This document shows, in pieces, positions 1 to 8,573 of a stretch of 64,000 nucleotides of DNA; position 1 is the stretch's first letter, and each line of letters starts with the position of its first letter. Origin of the DNA: Zoogloea sp. GTDB lineage: Bacteria > Pseudomonadota > Gammaproteobacteria > Burkholderiales > Rhodocyclaceae. The stretch lies in the NCBI GenBank assembly GCA_016720685.1, contig JADKKC010000015.1:25371-89370 (forward strand), read 5' to 3'. The notes under the pieces were generated by a model, which was not told the DNA's origin, made no database searches, and was given only the letters and a program-made list of their open reading frames with translations. Both the position numbers and the translations under genes were made by a program.

Positions 1-134
1 ACGGCTTTGTAGATGTTGCTTTTACGTTGTTCCTTGGCGGCCGATTCAATGTCGAGATCAATCAGTTTCTGACCGTCGACAATGGCAACGCGGAGTTCCT
101 CGGCCTGCGTCGCGTTGAAGAGCATGCGCTTCAT
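1..134 (-). CDS. rne: Ribonuclease E, N-terminal part (runs off the window)
   Basis: The minus strand from 134 reads MKRMLFNATQAEEL and continues with VAIVDGQKLIDLDIE, the conserved opening of RNase E/G proteins just before the S1 RNA-binding domain. RNase E is the main endoribonuclease of mRNA decay and rRNA/tRNA processing and scaffolds the degradosome at the inner membrane. Only 44 codons are inside the window; the catalytic domain lies beyond base 1. A GGGAG ribosome-binding site (minus strand, 145-149) sits about ten bases before the ATG. The gene is divergent from rluC, the usual arrangement in proteobacteria. Identification is confident despite the short fragment. Confidence 0.93.
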   Translation of the reverse strand, partial: MKRMLFNATQAEELRVAIVDGQKLIDLDIESAAKEQRKSNIYKA

Positions 135-678
135 TCGTCTTTTTCTCCCGCGCGGCACACGGGCAGGACGAAGCGCGCCACCCGCTTAACAGCGGTGACT
201 TAGTTTGGCGTTAACGCGACTATCCTTCATCGGGGGTATCAAACTAAAACGGGTGGCGGGATTCGTCTATTGAACCCTGAACCGCGATGTTCGCTGAGGG
301 GTTGCGAAGAACCTGCTGCGTCGCCTGGTCTCGCAATCCGGGACGGGCCGTACTCGCGGGTACGACGGCGTTCCTGGTTGCGACCTCGGGCCTGCTTGCA
401 GAACCATCTTCGCGACCCCCGGTTTCAGGGCCATTAATCTGCGTGTGCGACTGTGCGCAATTGGTACAAGTTTATTGTCGAATACAGTACCATCGCCCTC
501 TTTTTGTCTGGCGACGGACCTTCCTTTGGTTTTCCGGGAGCGGGTAAGTTGCTGGACTCATCCAGCGTTAAGTCGCTCCGGCGCGGCGCCGGCTGGTGCT
601 GAATCTCTGAACAACACACTGTCAGGCAGGCGCGACGCATCAGGACCGAAAAACCGTCCAATAGTATATTTCAAAAAG
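135..678. promoter_or_regulatory. rne-rluC divergent intergenic region and rne leader
   Basis: This 544-bp gap has no convincing gene; the short reading frames in it match nothing I recognise. It must hold the divergent promoters of rne and rluC. In E. coli the rne transcript has a long structured leader through which RNase E controls its own synthesis, and a gap this long would allow the same here. Visible structure near rne includes a small hairpin CCGCT-taac-AGCGG at about 182-195 and the palindrome GCGTTAACGC at 208-217. On the plus strand a TTGGTA/TACAGT pair (about 460-487) is a weak promoter candidate for rluC. Confidence 0.45.
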
Positions 679-1635
679 ATGGCCTTGAGTAAAACCCCCG
701 CAGTGAGTCATGCCCGCGTGGATGAAGGCAGTGCCGGGCAGCGCATCGACAACTTTCTTGTTCGCGTTTGCAAGGGGGTGCCGAAGAGTCACATCTACCG
801 CATCCTGCGAAGCGGGGAGGTGCGCGTGAATAGCCGCCGGGTGGATCAGACCTACCGTCTGCAGATGGGCGACGAAGTGCGCATCCCGCCGATCCGTCTG
901 GCCGAGAAGGAGACTGCGGCGCCGGTGCCGGTGGGTAAACCTTTCGATATCGTCTTCGAGGACGAGGCGCTGCTGGTCCTCGACAAGCCCGCCGGCCTGG
1001 CTGTTCATGGGGGGAGCGGCGTGAGTTTCGGGGTGATCGAGCAGTTGCGCCGACAGCGCCCGGAGGCGAAGTTCCTCGAACTCGTCCATCGCCTCGACCG
1101 GGAAACCTCAGGCCTTCTGATCGTTGCCAAGAAGCGTAGTGCGCTGACTGTGCTCCACGACATGATGCGCGATGGCCGGGTGCAGAAACGCTATCTCACG
1201 ATGGTGGCCGGCCGCTGGCTGAACACGCTCCAGCACATCAAGCAGCCGCTCCTGAAGTATCTGATCGACAACGGCGAGCGACGTGTCAGCGTGAATCCGG
1301 AGGGCAAGCCGGCCCACAGCATCGTGCGCCTGGTGAGGCGCTGGCAGGGCTATAGTCTTGTCGAGGTGGAATTGAAAACCGGGCGTACGCACCAGATTCG
1401 CGTGCACCTCACCCATGCGGGCTTTCCCTTGTGCGGCGACGACAAGTACGGGGATTTTGCCCTCAACAAGCAGCTGGAAAAGGAAGGGCTCAAGCGCATG
1501 TTCCTGCATGCCGCCAGACTGGCCTTCCATCATCCGCTGACCGATCAGCTGATTGAGCTTGCGTCGCCGTTGCCGGCCGAGCTGGACGAGTTTGTCGCGT
1601 ATGTCGAACAGAGTCGGGAGAGGGAGTATGGGTAA
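679..1635 (+). CDS. rluC: 23S rRNA pseudouridine synthase RluC
   Basis: This 318-residue protein has an N-terminal S4 RNA-binding domain (about 15-80, with GQRIDNFL and RSGEVRVNSRR) and a RluA-type pseudouridine synthase domain. The catalytic motif is HRLDRETSGLL with its aspartate, followed by GRTHQIRVH. RluC isomerises uridines 955, 2504 and 2580 of 23S rRNA in E. coli, and length and domain order match that enzyme. The frame stays open upstream to 445, but the ATG at 679 gives the normal N-terminus (MALSKTPAVSH). The 3' end overlaps the following phosphatase by eight bases, so the two are probably cotranscribed. Confidence 0.95.
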   Translation: MALSKTPAVSHARVDEGSAGQRIDNFLVRVCKGVPKSHIYRILRSGEVRVNSRRVDQTYRLQMGDEVRIPPIRLAEKETAAPVPVGKPFDIVFEDEALLVLDKPAGLAVHGGSGVSFGVIEQLRRQRPEAKFLELVHRLDRETSGLLIVAKKRSALTVLHDMMRDGRVQKRYLTMVAGRWLNTLQHIKQPLLKYLIDNGERRVSVNPEGKPAHSIVRLVRRWQGYSLVEVELKTGRTHQIRVHLTHAGFPLCGDDKYGDFALNKQLEKEGLKRMFLHAARLAFHHPLTDQLIELASPLPAELDEFVAYVEQSREREYG

Positions 1636-2296
1636 GGCTTTGACAAAGCGTTTTGAACTGATCGTCTTCGACTGGGACGGCACGCTGCTGGATTCTGCTG
1701 CCGCCATCGTCCATGCGATCCAGGCGGCCAGCGCCGATCTGGGTTTGCCGGTGCCTACCGACGCCCGCGCCCGTCACGTGATCGGGCTTGGCTTGTCGGA
1801 TGCGTTGCATCACGCCGTGCCGGAGTTGCCGGCGGAGGCGTATCCGCAGATGGTCGAGCGTTACCGTCACCATTATTTGTCGAACGATCACGAACTCACG
1901 CTTTTCGACGGTACCGTCGAACTCATCGCAGAACTGCACGGCCGGGGGCATCTGCTGGCGGTGGCTACCGGCAAGAGCCGCAACGGGCTTGATCGGGCGT
2001 TGGGGTTTTCGGGGCTCAGGCGGTATTTTCATGCCACCCGCTGTGCCGATGAGTGCTTTTCCAAGCCGCACCCGGCGATGCTCCATGAATTGATGGAGGA
2101 GCTTGGTGTGGCCGCCGGGTCCTGCCTGATGATCGGTGATACCACCCACGATCTGCTGATGGCGAAGAATGCCGGGGTGGCCGGGCTGGCCGTGAGTTTC
2201 GGCGCCCATCCGGTGAATCAGCTCCAGGCTGAGGCGCCACTGGCCTGCGTTCATACGCCGGCCGAGTTGCGTGCCTGGCTTGAGGCGAACGCATGA
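1628..2296 (+). CDS. HAD-superfamily hydrolase, phosphoglycolate phosphatase-like
   Basis: A 222-residue haloacid dehalogenase-type phosphatase. Motif I is FDWDGTLLDS with both catalytic aspartates, motif II is AVATGKS, motif III uses the lysine of FSKPHPAM, and motif IV is MIGDTTHDLLMA. The helical cap lies between motifs I and II, as in Gph-type enzymes that dephosphorylate 2-phosphoglycolate. Substrate cannot be fixed from sequence; in beta- and gammaproteobacteria this gene routinely follows rluC. It starts inside rluC (8-base overlap) with GGGAG just upstream, and its end overlaps the Rieske gene by ATGA, so translation of the three is likely coupled. Confidence 0.88.
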   Translation: MGKALTKRFELIVFDWDGTLLDSAAAIVHAIQAASADLGLPVPTDARARHVIGLGLSDALHHAVPELPAEAYPQMVERYRHHYLSNDHELTLFDGTVELIAELHGRGHLLAVATGKSRNGLDRALGFSGLRRYFHATRCADECFSKPHPAMLHELMEELGVAAGSCLMIGDTTHDLLMAKNAGVAGLAVSFGAHPVNQLQAEAPLACVHTPAELRAWLEANA

Positions 2297-2619
2297 TTTG
2301 CACCTCCGCCGAGCTTCAGGATGGCGGCGATGGCGTCAGATTTACCGTGACACGGCCGGCGGGTGAGCGTGCCGCCTTCGTGGTGCGCTTCGAGGGGAAG
2401 GTTTATGCCTACCTGAACCGCTGTGCCCACGTGCCCATCGAGCTGGATTGGCTGCCGGGTCGCTTTTTCGATGATTCGCGCCGGTATCTGATTTGCGCAA
2501 CGCACGGTGCCTTGTATGCGCCGGACAGCGGGCGCTGCGTGGCTGGGCCGTGCCAGAACGGGCGGCTGGAGGTGTTGCCGGTCGTCGAGCGCGACGGGGG
2601 TGTTTTCCTGGTCGGATGA
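2293..2619 (+). CDS. Rieske [2Fe-2S] protein
   Basis: A 108-residue single-domain Rieske protein. The cluster ligands are visible as C-A-H (NRCAHV, about residue 42) and C-A-T-H (ICATHGA, about residue 69), the CXH...CXXH pattern. There is no signal peptide or membrane segment, so it resembles soluble Rieske ferredoxins such as NirD or aromatic-dioxygenase ferredoxins rather than the cytochrome bc1 subunit. The gene overlaps the upstream phosphatase by four bases (ATGA). Its position after rluC and the phosphatase is common in betaproteobacteria, but no specific partner is known to me. It ends ten bases from the convergent methyltransferase gene. Confidence 0.85.
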   Translation: MICTSAELQDGGDGVRFTVTRPAGERAAFVVRFEGKVYAYLNRCAHVPIELDWLPGRFFDDSRRYLICATHGALYAPDSGRCVAGPCQNGRLEVLPVVERDGGVFLVG

Positions 2620-2628
2620 GGGCGCTGG

Positions 2629-3342
2629 TCAGCCGGCGAGCAGAAGGAATACCGTGGGCCGCTTTGCCAGATCTGGCGCAGCGGCCTTTTTCCATTCGGC
2701 GATCCGGCGGGTGGTGATCCACTCGCTTTCGACGGTCAGGTCGCGGGCGATGCAGAGGCGGGTTTCCGGCCCGCAGGTGCTGCGCAGCGCCTCGAACATG
2801 CGGTCGTTGCGGTAGGGGGTTTCGATGAACAGCTGGGTGCGCGAGAGGCGCGCTGATTCGGTTTCGAGTTCCTTGATGCGCTTTTTGCGGGCGTCTTCGT
2901 CCACTGGCAGATAGCCGTGAAAGGCGAAGCTCTGGCCGTTGAGGCCGGAGGCCATCAACGCAAGCAGCAGTGAGGATGGTCCGACCATCGGCACGACGCG
3001 GATGCCTGCTTCGTGGGCGCGGCGGACGAGGAGGGCGCCCGGGTCGGCTACTGCCGGGCAGCCGGCCTCCGACATCAGGCCTGCATCCCGGCCGGCCAGC
3101 AGCGGGGCGAGAAGGGTGTCGAGATCGGCCGGGCCGGGTTTTTCGGGCAGCTCGCGGATGTCGAGCTCACGCATGGGGCGCGGGTGCTCGAAGCGCTTGA
3201 GTTCGGCGCGGGCCGTGCGCGCGTTCTCGACGACAAAGTAGTCTAGGCCGCGCGCGCGGGCGCCGACTTCGGCTGGTGTTGTCAGGCTCGTCGCGGCTGG
3301 GCCGAGGCTGACGGGAATCAGGTAGAGGGTGCCGCTTGTCAT
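2629..3342 (-). CDS. SAM-dependent methyltransferase, tetrapyrrole methylase/RsmI family
   Basis: A 237-residue member of the tetrapyrrole (corrin/porphyrin) methylase superfamily. It shows GTLYLIPVSLG at the N-terminus, GLMSEAGCPAVADPG for the SAM-binding loop, VPMVGPSSLLLALMASG and FHGYLP, all shared with RsmI, the 16S rRNA C1402 2'-O-methyltransferase. It is shorter than canonical RsmI and begins differently, so it fits the second RsmI-like paralogue found in many betaproteobacteria rather than RsmI itself; the target is unknown. It lies two bases downstream of maf on the same strand and is surely cotranscribed with it. Confidence 0.82.
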   Translation of the reverse strand: MTSGTLYLIPVSLGPAATSLTTPAEVGARARGLDYFVVENARTARAELKRFEHPRPMRELDIRELPEKPGPADLDTLLAPLLAGRDAGLMSEAGCPAVADPGALLVRRAHEAGIRVVPMVGPSSLLLALMASGLNGQSFAFHGYLPVDEDARKKRIKELETESARLSRTQLFIETPYRNDRMFEALRSTCGPETRLCIARDLTVESEWITTRRIAEWKKAAAPDLAKRPTVFLLLAG

Positions 3343-3344
3343 GG

Positions 3345-3920
3345 TTACGGCAGCACCACGCCTTCGTTGCGCAGCATGCGTGCCAGCGCGATCAGCGGTA
3401 GGCCGACAAGGGCGTTGGGGTCGTCGCCACGGAGTGCGTCGAGAAGCGTGATGCCCAGTCCTTCGGACTTGGCGCTGCCGGCGCAGTCGAGCGGGCGCTC
3501 CTTTTCGACGTAGCGCACGATTTCGTCGTCGGCCAGCGTGCGGAAGCGGACTTCAGTTGGCACCGCATCCACTTGGACATGGCCGCTGCGGGTGTTGAGC
3601 ACAGCCAGCGCAGTGTGGAAGATCACCGTTCGGCCGCTCATGGACTTGAGCTGGGCGATGGCGCGCTCGACGGTGCCGGGCTTGCCGAAGCGGTCGTTGT
3701 CCATGTAGGCAACCTGATCGCTGCCGATAATGAGCGCGTCCTTGAACTGCCCGGCAACCGCCCTGGCCTTTTCGACGGCGAGGCGCTCTGCGGTGGTCCA
3801 GGGGGCTTCGTCGGGCTGCGGGCTTTCGTCCAGATCCGGGTGGGCGACGTCGAAGGGCAGGCCGAAGCGCTGCAGGAGTTCGCGGCGATAGGCCGACGTG
3901 GAGGCGAGGACGAGTTTCAT
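3345..3920 (-). CDS. Maf-family nucleotide pyrophosphatase, YceF type
   Basis: A 191-residue Maf/HAM1-like protein starting LVLASTSAYRRELL, the family signature, with GSDQVA carrying the catalytic aspartate around residue 70. The S/T-S-x-Y-R-R-E-L-L and SDQVA pattern places it in the YceF subgroup, described as 7-methyl-GTP pyrophosphatases. Such enzymes clean non-canonical nucleotides from the pool. The open frame extends well upstream, but the ATG at 3920 gives the normal family start. It is divergent from yceD across about 90 bases, the conserved maf/yceD/rpmF arrangement of proteobacteria. Confidence 0.9.
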   Translation of the reverse strand: MKLVLASTSAYRRELLQRFGLPFDVAHPDLDESPQPDEAPWTTAERLAVEKARAVAGQFKDALIIGSDQVAYMDNDRFGKPGTVERAIAQLKSMSGRTVIFHTALAVLNTRSGHVQVDAVPTEVRFRTLADDEIVRYVEKERPLDCAGSAKSEGLGITLLDALRGDDPNALVGLPLIALARMLRNEGVVLP

Positions 3921-4010
3921 GAGCGGGGCGGGCGTCGTTCCGATGGTGCCGAACGGCGCGTTAAGCAGGGTTTTGACACAGGCAGCCGAAAATAATATCA
4001 TGCCGCGCTT

Positions 4011-4505
4011 ATGTCGCAAGAACGCTTCGTGATCGACCTTCGGGCGCTGGCCAAAGATGGACGTCGCCTTGATGGCGAGGTGCCTGTCATTCAGCTCGGC
4101 CGTTTGGCTGAGTCGGTGCAGGAGTCCACCGGAACCGTGATTTTCGGGTTTCAGGGTGAGCGTGACGACGAGGGCAAGCTTTACGTTGATCTGGAAATCC
4201 GGAGTGATCTGGTTTTGCAGTGTCAGCGGTGTCTCGACGCCATGGTCTGGCCCTGTGAAGTGCAGAATCGACTCCTGCTTCTCCGCCCCGGTGAGCAACC
4301 GCCGGAGGATGAGCTGGAAAACGACGCGGTGGATTCCCTCGAGGTTGAGCCGCTGACCGATCTGCTGGCCTTGGTGGAGGATGAGGTGCTGCTGGCCTTG
4401 CCGCTGGTGCCGCGTCACGAAAGTTGCGAACCGCCGGTCAAGTCCGGCGTCGATGAAGAGATTTCGCCCTTCGCCGTTCTGCGCCAGTTGCGCGGCAAGG
4501 TTTAA
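4011..4505 (+). CDS. yceD: YceD (DUF177), 23S rRNA accumulation protein
   Basis: A 164-residue DUF177 protein. The conserved C-X2-C pair appears as LQCQRCLDAM near residue 71, followed by an acidic C-terminal half ending SPFAVLRQLRGKV, typical of the family. YceD is needed for normal 23S rRNA accumulation in E. coli and plants, probably in ribosome assembly. The gene almost always precedes rpmF, here by 22 bases, and forms the head of the rpmF-plsX-fab operon. No unusual features are seen. Confidence 0.9.
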   Translation: MSQERFVIDLRALAKDGRRLDGEVPVIQLGRLAESVQESTGTVIFGFQGERDDEGKLYVDLEIRSDLVLQCQRCLDAMVWPCEVQNRLLLLRPGEQPPEDELENDAVDSLEVEPLTDLLALVEDEVLLALPLVPRHESCEPPVKSGVDEEISPFAVLRQLRGKV

Positions 4506-4527
4506 AGTATTCCTCAAGGAGTTTTTC

Positions 4528-4707
4528 ATGGCTGTCCAACAGAACAAGAAGTCCCCGTCCAAGCGCGGTATGCACCGCTCCCACGATTTCCTCGTGGCTC
4601 CCCCGCTGGCCATCGAGCCGACCACCGGCGAAGTGCACCTGCGTCACCACGTTTCGCCGTCCGGCGTTTACCGTGGCAAGAAGGTTGCCAAGGCCAAGGG
4701 CGAGTAA
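4528..4707 (+). CDS. rpmF: 50S ribosomal protein bL32
   Basis: A 59-residue protein starting MAVQQNKKSPSKRGMHRSHD, which is unmistakable L32. The zinc-binding cysteines of some L32 proteins are absent, as in other proteobacterial C-minus forms. A strong AAGGAG ribosome-binding site lies at 4516-4521. It is followed directly by an intrinsic terminator at 4721-4757, so part of the transcripts probably stop here while some continue into plsX. Confidence 0.98.
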   Translation: MAVQQNKKSPSKRGMHRSHDFLVAPPLAIEPTTGEVHLRHHVSPSGVYRGKKVAKAKGE

Positions 4708-4720
4708 TTCTCCCGCGTTA

Positions 4721-4757
4721 AAAACGGCGCGACGCCTTCGGGTGATCGCGCCGTTTT
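4721..4757 (+). terminator. Intrinsic terminator after rpmF
   Basis: A perfect 12-bp stem, AAAACGGCGCGA (4721-4732) pairing with TCGCGCCGTTTT (4746-4757), encloses a 13-base loop and ends in a run of T. The A-rich 5' arm makes it potentially bidirectional. It lies between rpmF and plsX, where partial termination would let ribosomal protein and fatty-acid genes be expressed at different levels. Confidence 0.85.
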
Positions 4758-4796
4758 TACAACGATTCTGCAAAACTCCTTCTCTGATTGCGCCGA

Positions 4797-5810
4797 ATGA
4801 CTGTCACCCTGGCTATTGACTGCATGGGGGGCGATCACGGCCCTTCGGTAACCGTTCCGGCTGCTCTGCATTTCTTGCGGGCCGACCGTGATACCCGGAT
4901 TGTGCTCGTAGGGCGGCCGGAGGCGATTGAGCCGCACCTGGGCACGGCGCTTGCCGAGTTCGGCGAGAGACTGCGCGTTCAGCGAGCGTCGGAGGTCGTC
5001 GGCATGGACGAGCCTCCAGCCCTGGCCATGCGCAGCAAGAAGGATTCCTCGATGCGCGTGGCGGTTGATCTCGTCAAGTCCGGCGACGCGCAGGCTGCGG
5101 TTTCGGCTGGCAACACCGGGGCGCTCATGGCGATCTCCCGTTTTGTGCTGAAGACGCTTCCGGGCATCGACCGTCCTGCAATCTGCAGCACGCTGCCCAC
5201 CTTGCGCGGCCAGACTCACGTCCTCGATCTCGGCGCCAACGTCGATTGTTCGCCTGAGCACCTCCTCCAGTTCGCTATCATGGGCGCCATGCTGGTGGCT
5301 GCCGTCGAGCATAACGAGCGGCCGAGTGTCGGCCTGCTCAATATCGGCGAAGAAGACATCAAGGGCAACGAGACGGTCAAGCAGGCCGCAGTGCTGCTGC
5401 GCAACAGCGGCCTTAACTTCTACGGTAACGTGGAAGGCAATGACATTTACAAAGGCACCGTCGATGTCGTCGTGTGTGACGGCTTCGTAGGTAACGTGGC
5501 CCTCAAGACGTCCGAGGGGCTTGCCCAGATGATGGCAACCTTTCTGCGCGAGCAGTTTTCGCGTAACTGGATGACCAAACTGGCAGCCGTCTTTGCGATG
5601 TCGGCCCTGAAGGGTTTCAAGCACAAGGTCGACTCCCGTCGCTACAATGGCGCGGCGCTATTGGGCTTGCGGGGGGTGGTGGTCAAGAGCCACGGCTCGG
5701 CGGATGCTTTTGCCTTTGAGCAGGCTATTTACCGGGCTTCCGAAGCGGCGCGCAACCGGTTGATCGAACGCATCAGCGAACGAATGGAACGTGAAAGGTC
5801 CGAGGGATGA
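4797..5810 (+). CDS. plsX: Phosphate acyltransferase PlsX
   Basis: A 337-residue PlsX, which makes acyl-phosphate from acyl-ACP for phospholipid synthesis. It starts MTVTLAIDCMGGDHGP and carries the conserved SAGNTGALMA and VDVVVCDGFVGNVALK motifs. A TTG nine bases earlier is in frame, but the ATG at 4797 matches the family N-terminus. The 3' end overlaps fabH by ATGA, implying translational coupling. Gene order rpmF-plsX-fabH is standard. Confidence 0.96.
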   Translation: MTVTLAIDCMGGDHGPSVTVPAALHFLRADRDTRIVLVGRPEAIEPHLGTALAEFGERLRVQRASEVVGMDEPPALAMRSKKDSSMRVAVDLVKSGDAQAAVSAGNTGALMAISRFVLKTLPGIDRPAICSTLPTLRGQTHVLDLGANVDCSPEHLLQFAIMGAMLVAAVEHNERPSVGLLNIGEEDIKGNETVKQAAVLLRNSGLNFYGNVEGNDIYKGTVDVVVCDGFVGNVALKTSEGLAQMMATFLREQFSRNWMTKLAAVFAMSALKGFKHKVDSRRYNGAALLGLRGVVVKSHGSADAFAFEQAIYRASEAARNRLIERISERMERERSEG

Positions 5811-6772
5811 TCCATGCACGAGTGATCGGCACAGGCAGTTTTTTGCCAGGCGAGCCGGTGAGCAACAGCGATCTGGTCGCACGTGGCATCGAGACGTCCG
5901 ACGACTGGATCGTCGAGCGTACCGGTATCAGAATGCGACATCTGGCTGCGCCGGATGTCACGGCCAGTCAGCTGGCCTACGAGGCCAGTGTGCGTGCGAT
6001 TGCCGCTGCGGGTTGCCAGCCTTCCGACATCGACCTGGTCATCGTCGCCACATCGACGCCTGATTACATCTTTCCGAGTACGGCGGCGCTGTTGCAGGCA
6101 CGTCTCGGCATCGTCAATGGCGGCGCTGCGTTCGATCTGCAGGCAGTCTGTACCGGCTTTGCCTACGCGCTTGCAACCGCCGAGAAGTTCATTCGCTCCG
6201 GCAGCAACCAGCGTGCGCTGGTTGTGGGTGCCGAGGTCTTCTCGCGCATTCTAGACTGGAGCGATCGTGGCACCTGTGTGCTCTTCGGTGACGGGGCTGG
6301 TGCGGTGGTGCTTGAGGCGTCCGACACGCCCGGCATCCTGGCGACGGCGCTGCATGCCGACGGCAGTCACAATTCCATCCTGAATGTGCCCGGGCAGGTG
6401 AATCGCGGTGAGATCACCGGCGATCCATTCCTGCGCATGGATGGTCAGGCAGTCTTCAAGTTTGCAGTCCGGGCGCTCGCCGACGTAGCCCGTGAGGTGG
6501 TGGAGCAGGCCGGGCTCGGCATCGACGATGTGGACTGGCTGATTCCCCATCAGGCCAATATCCGGATCATGCAGGCTACCGCCAAGCGCCTCGGCGTGCC
6601 GCCGGAAAAGGTGATTGCCACCGTCGGTGAGCATGGCAACACGTCGGCGGCCTCGATTCCGCTGGCGCTCGATCTGGCCGTTCGTGACGGACGCATCCAG
6701 CGCGGGCAGAAAATCCTGCTCGAGGGGGTTGGCGGCGGCTTCACCTGGGGCGCCGTGCTCCTCGAGTTCTGA
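5807..6772 (+). CDS. fabH: Beta-ketoacyl-ACP synthase III
   Basis: A 321-residue FabH that condenses acetyl-CoA with malonyl-ACP to start fatty-acid chains. The catalytic triad is clear: Cys in LQAVCTGFAYAL (about 114), His in LIPHQANIRI (about 248) and Asn in GEHGNTSAAS (about 278). ERTGIRMRH near the N-terminus is also typical. Length equals the usual size. It is coupled to plsX by a 4-base overlap and is followed by fabD after 33 bases. Confidence 0.97.
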   Translation: MIHARVIGTGSFLPGEPVSNSDLVARGIETSDDWIVERTGIRMRHLAAPDVTASQLAYEASVRAIAAAGCQPSDIDLVIVATSTPDYIFPSTAALLQARLGIVNGGAAFDLQAVCTGFAYALATAEKFIRSGSNQRALVVGAEVFSRILDWSDRGTCVLFGDGAGAVVLEASDTPGILATALHADGSHNSILNVPGQVNRGEITGDPFLRMDGQAVFKFAVRALADVAREVVEQAGLGIDDVDWLIPHQANIRIMQATAKRLGVPPEKVIATVGEHGNTSAASIPLALDLAVRDGRIQRGQKILLEGVGGGFTWGAVLLEF

Positions 6773-6805
6773 GAATCAGTCATAGCCACTTAAGGACGGG
6801 GATTG

Positions 6806-7741
6806 ATGAATTTCGCTTTTGTTTTTCCGGGCCAGGGTTCCCAGTCGGTCGGCATGATGGCCGCCTACGGCGATTCTGCGGTTATCCGTGAAACCTTCGC
6901 CGAAGCCTCGGCTGCACTCGGGGAGGATCTCTGGCAGATGGTGGCCGATGGTCCCGCCGAGCTCCTCGCGCAAACCGTCAACACCCAGCCGCTGATGCTG
7001 ACTGCCGGTATCGCCGTATATCGTGAGTGGATCGCCCGCGGCGGTGCCGTGCCGGCGCTGGTTGCCGGGCACAGCCTGGGCGAGTATTCGGCGCTTGTGG
7101 CGGCCGGTGCGCTCGACTTTCAGGATGCGGTCAAGCTCGTCCGTCTGCGTGCGCAGGCGATGCAGGAGGCCGTCCCGCAAGGTGAAGGGGCCATGGCGGC
7201 GCTGCTGGGGCTCGACGAGGCCCAGGCAGTGGAAGCCTGTGCCGAAGCGGCACAGGGTGAGGTGGTTTCGGCCGCCAATCTCAATTCCCCCGGTCAGATC
7301 GTCATCGCCGGTTCGCGCGCTGCTGTCGAGAGGGCGATCGTTGCCGCCAAGGCACGTGGGGCCAAGCGTGGCGTCTTGCTGCCCGTGAGCGCGCCCTTCC
7401 ACTGTGCGCTGATGAAGCCTGCCGCCGAACGACTGCAGCAACGCCTCGCCGAGATCGAAGTCCGGGTGCCGTCGATTGCCGTGCTCAACAACGTGGACGT
7501 GGCCGTCGAAGATCAGCCTGCGCGCATCAAGGACGCACTGGTGCGCCAGGCTTACTCGCCGGTGCGCTGGATCGAGACGGTGCAGGAGATCGCCCGTCGC
7601 GGCTCAACCCACGTTTTCGAGTGCGGCCCTGGCAAGGTTCTGGCCGGCATGACCAAGCGTATCGAGGGTAGCCTGCAGGGCGGTGCGATTGCCGACGCGG
7701 CCAGTCTCGCAGACATTCTCCAGACGACGGAGGCGGCATGA
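6806..7741 (+). CDS. fabD: Malonyl-CoA:ACP transacylase
   Basis: A 311-residue FabD transferring malonate from CoA to ACP. It begins MNFAFVFPGQGSQSVGMM and has the catalytic serine in AGHSLGEYSALVAAG (about residue 91) and the active-site histidine in SAPFHCALMKPA (about 200). A TTG one codon upstream is in frame, but the ATG at 6806 is preferred, with AAGGACGGGG upstream. The gene overlaps fabG by ATGA. Intact and of normal length. Confidence 0.97.
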   Translation: MNFAFVFPGQGSQSVGMMAAYGDSAVIRETFAEASAALGEDLWQMVADGPAELLAQTVNTQPLMLTAGIAVYREWIARGGAVPALVAGHSLGEYSALVAAGALDFQDAVKLVRLRAQAMQEAVPQGEGAMAALLGLDEAQAVEACAEAAQGEVVSAANLNSPGQIVIAGSRAAVERAIVAAKARGAKRGVLLPVSAPFHCALMKPAAERLQQRLAEIEVRVPSIAVLNNVDVAVEDQPARIKDALVRQAYSPVRWIETVQEIARRGSTHVFECGPGKVLAGMTKRIEGSLQGGAIADAASLADILQTTEAA

Positions 7742-8486
7742 CACAGGTTTTGCAGGGACAGGTAGCGCTGGTGACCGGCGCTTCACGCGGTATCGGCCGG
7801 GCGATCGCCCTTGAGTTGGGACGTCTTGGTGCCACCGTGGTAGGCACGGCCACCTCGGCAGCCGGTGCCGCTGATATCCAGGCCGGGCTCGAGGCTGCAG
7901 GCGTTGCGGGTCGCGGACTGGCGCTGGATGTGACCGATGCAGCGGCCTGCGAGGCTGCGATCGGCGAGATCGAGAAGGCGTTCGGTGCGGTTGTCATCCT
8001 TGTGAATAACGCGGGTATCACCCGTGACAACCTCTCGATGCGCATGAAGGATTCCGAGTGGGATGCGGTGCTCGATACCAATCTCAAGTCGGTTTTCCGC
8101 ATGTCCAGACTTGTCATGCGCGGCATGATGAAGGCCCGGAATGGCCGGATCATCAACATCACGTCGGTGGTCGGGAGCTCGGGCAACCCTGGTCAGGCCA
8201 ATTACGCGGCTGCCAAGGCCGGCGTCGCAGGCATGAGCCGTGCGCTGGCCCAGGAGCTGGGTAGTCGCAACATCACGGTCAATTGTGTCGCACCGGGCTT
8301 CATTGATACCGACATGACCAAGGAACTGCCCGAAGCCCAACGGGAAGCGCTGCAGGGCAAGATTGCCCTCGGTCGCCTCGGCAAGCCGGAAGAAATTGCA
8401 GCGGTGGTAGCTTTCTGGCCTCCCCGGCCGCATCCTATGTGACGGGTGCCACCCTTCACGTGAATGGCGGTATGTACATGGCGTAA
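7738..8486 (+). CDS. fabG: 3-oxoacyl-ACP reductase (single-base frameshift near the 3' end)
   Basis: FabG reduces 3-oxoacyl-ACP with NADPH in the elongation cycle. The Rossmann motif TGASRGIGRA, NNAGITRDN, the Ser of ITSVVGSSG and the YAAAK catalytic pair are all present. The uninterrupted frame stops at 8442 with an aberrant tail (FWPPRPHPM). Adding one base at about 8413-8416 restores the usual ending, FLASPAASYVTGATLHVNGG, stopping at 8486 for 249 residues, exactly the family length. Because fabG is essential in most bacteria and no second copy is visible, I read this as a missing C in the sequence rather than a real mutation. ATGA-coupled to fabD. Confidence 0.93.
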
Positions 8487-8573
8487 ATCTCGCCGTACTG
8501 GCGAGGGTGCGTGTTTTTGGTAGAATGCGGGGGTTTTGAATTCACCCCGCTCAATCAGCGAAGGAGTTGCTAT

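Noticed and set aside
287..661. Short frames on both strands between rne and rluC
   Set aside because: No ribosome-binding sites, no family resemblance, and overlapping frames on opposite strands; treated as leader sequence.
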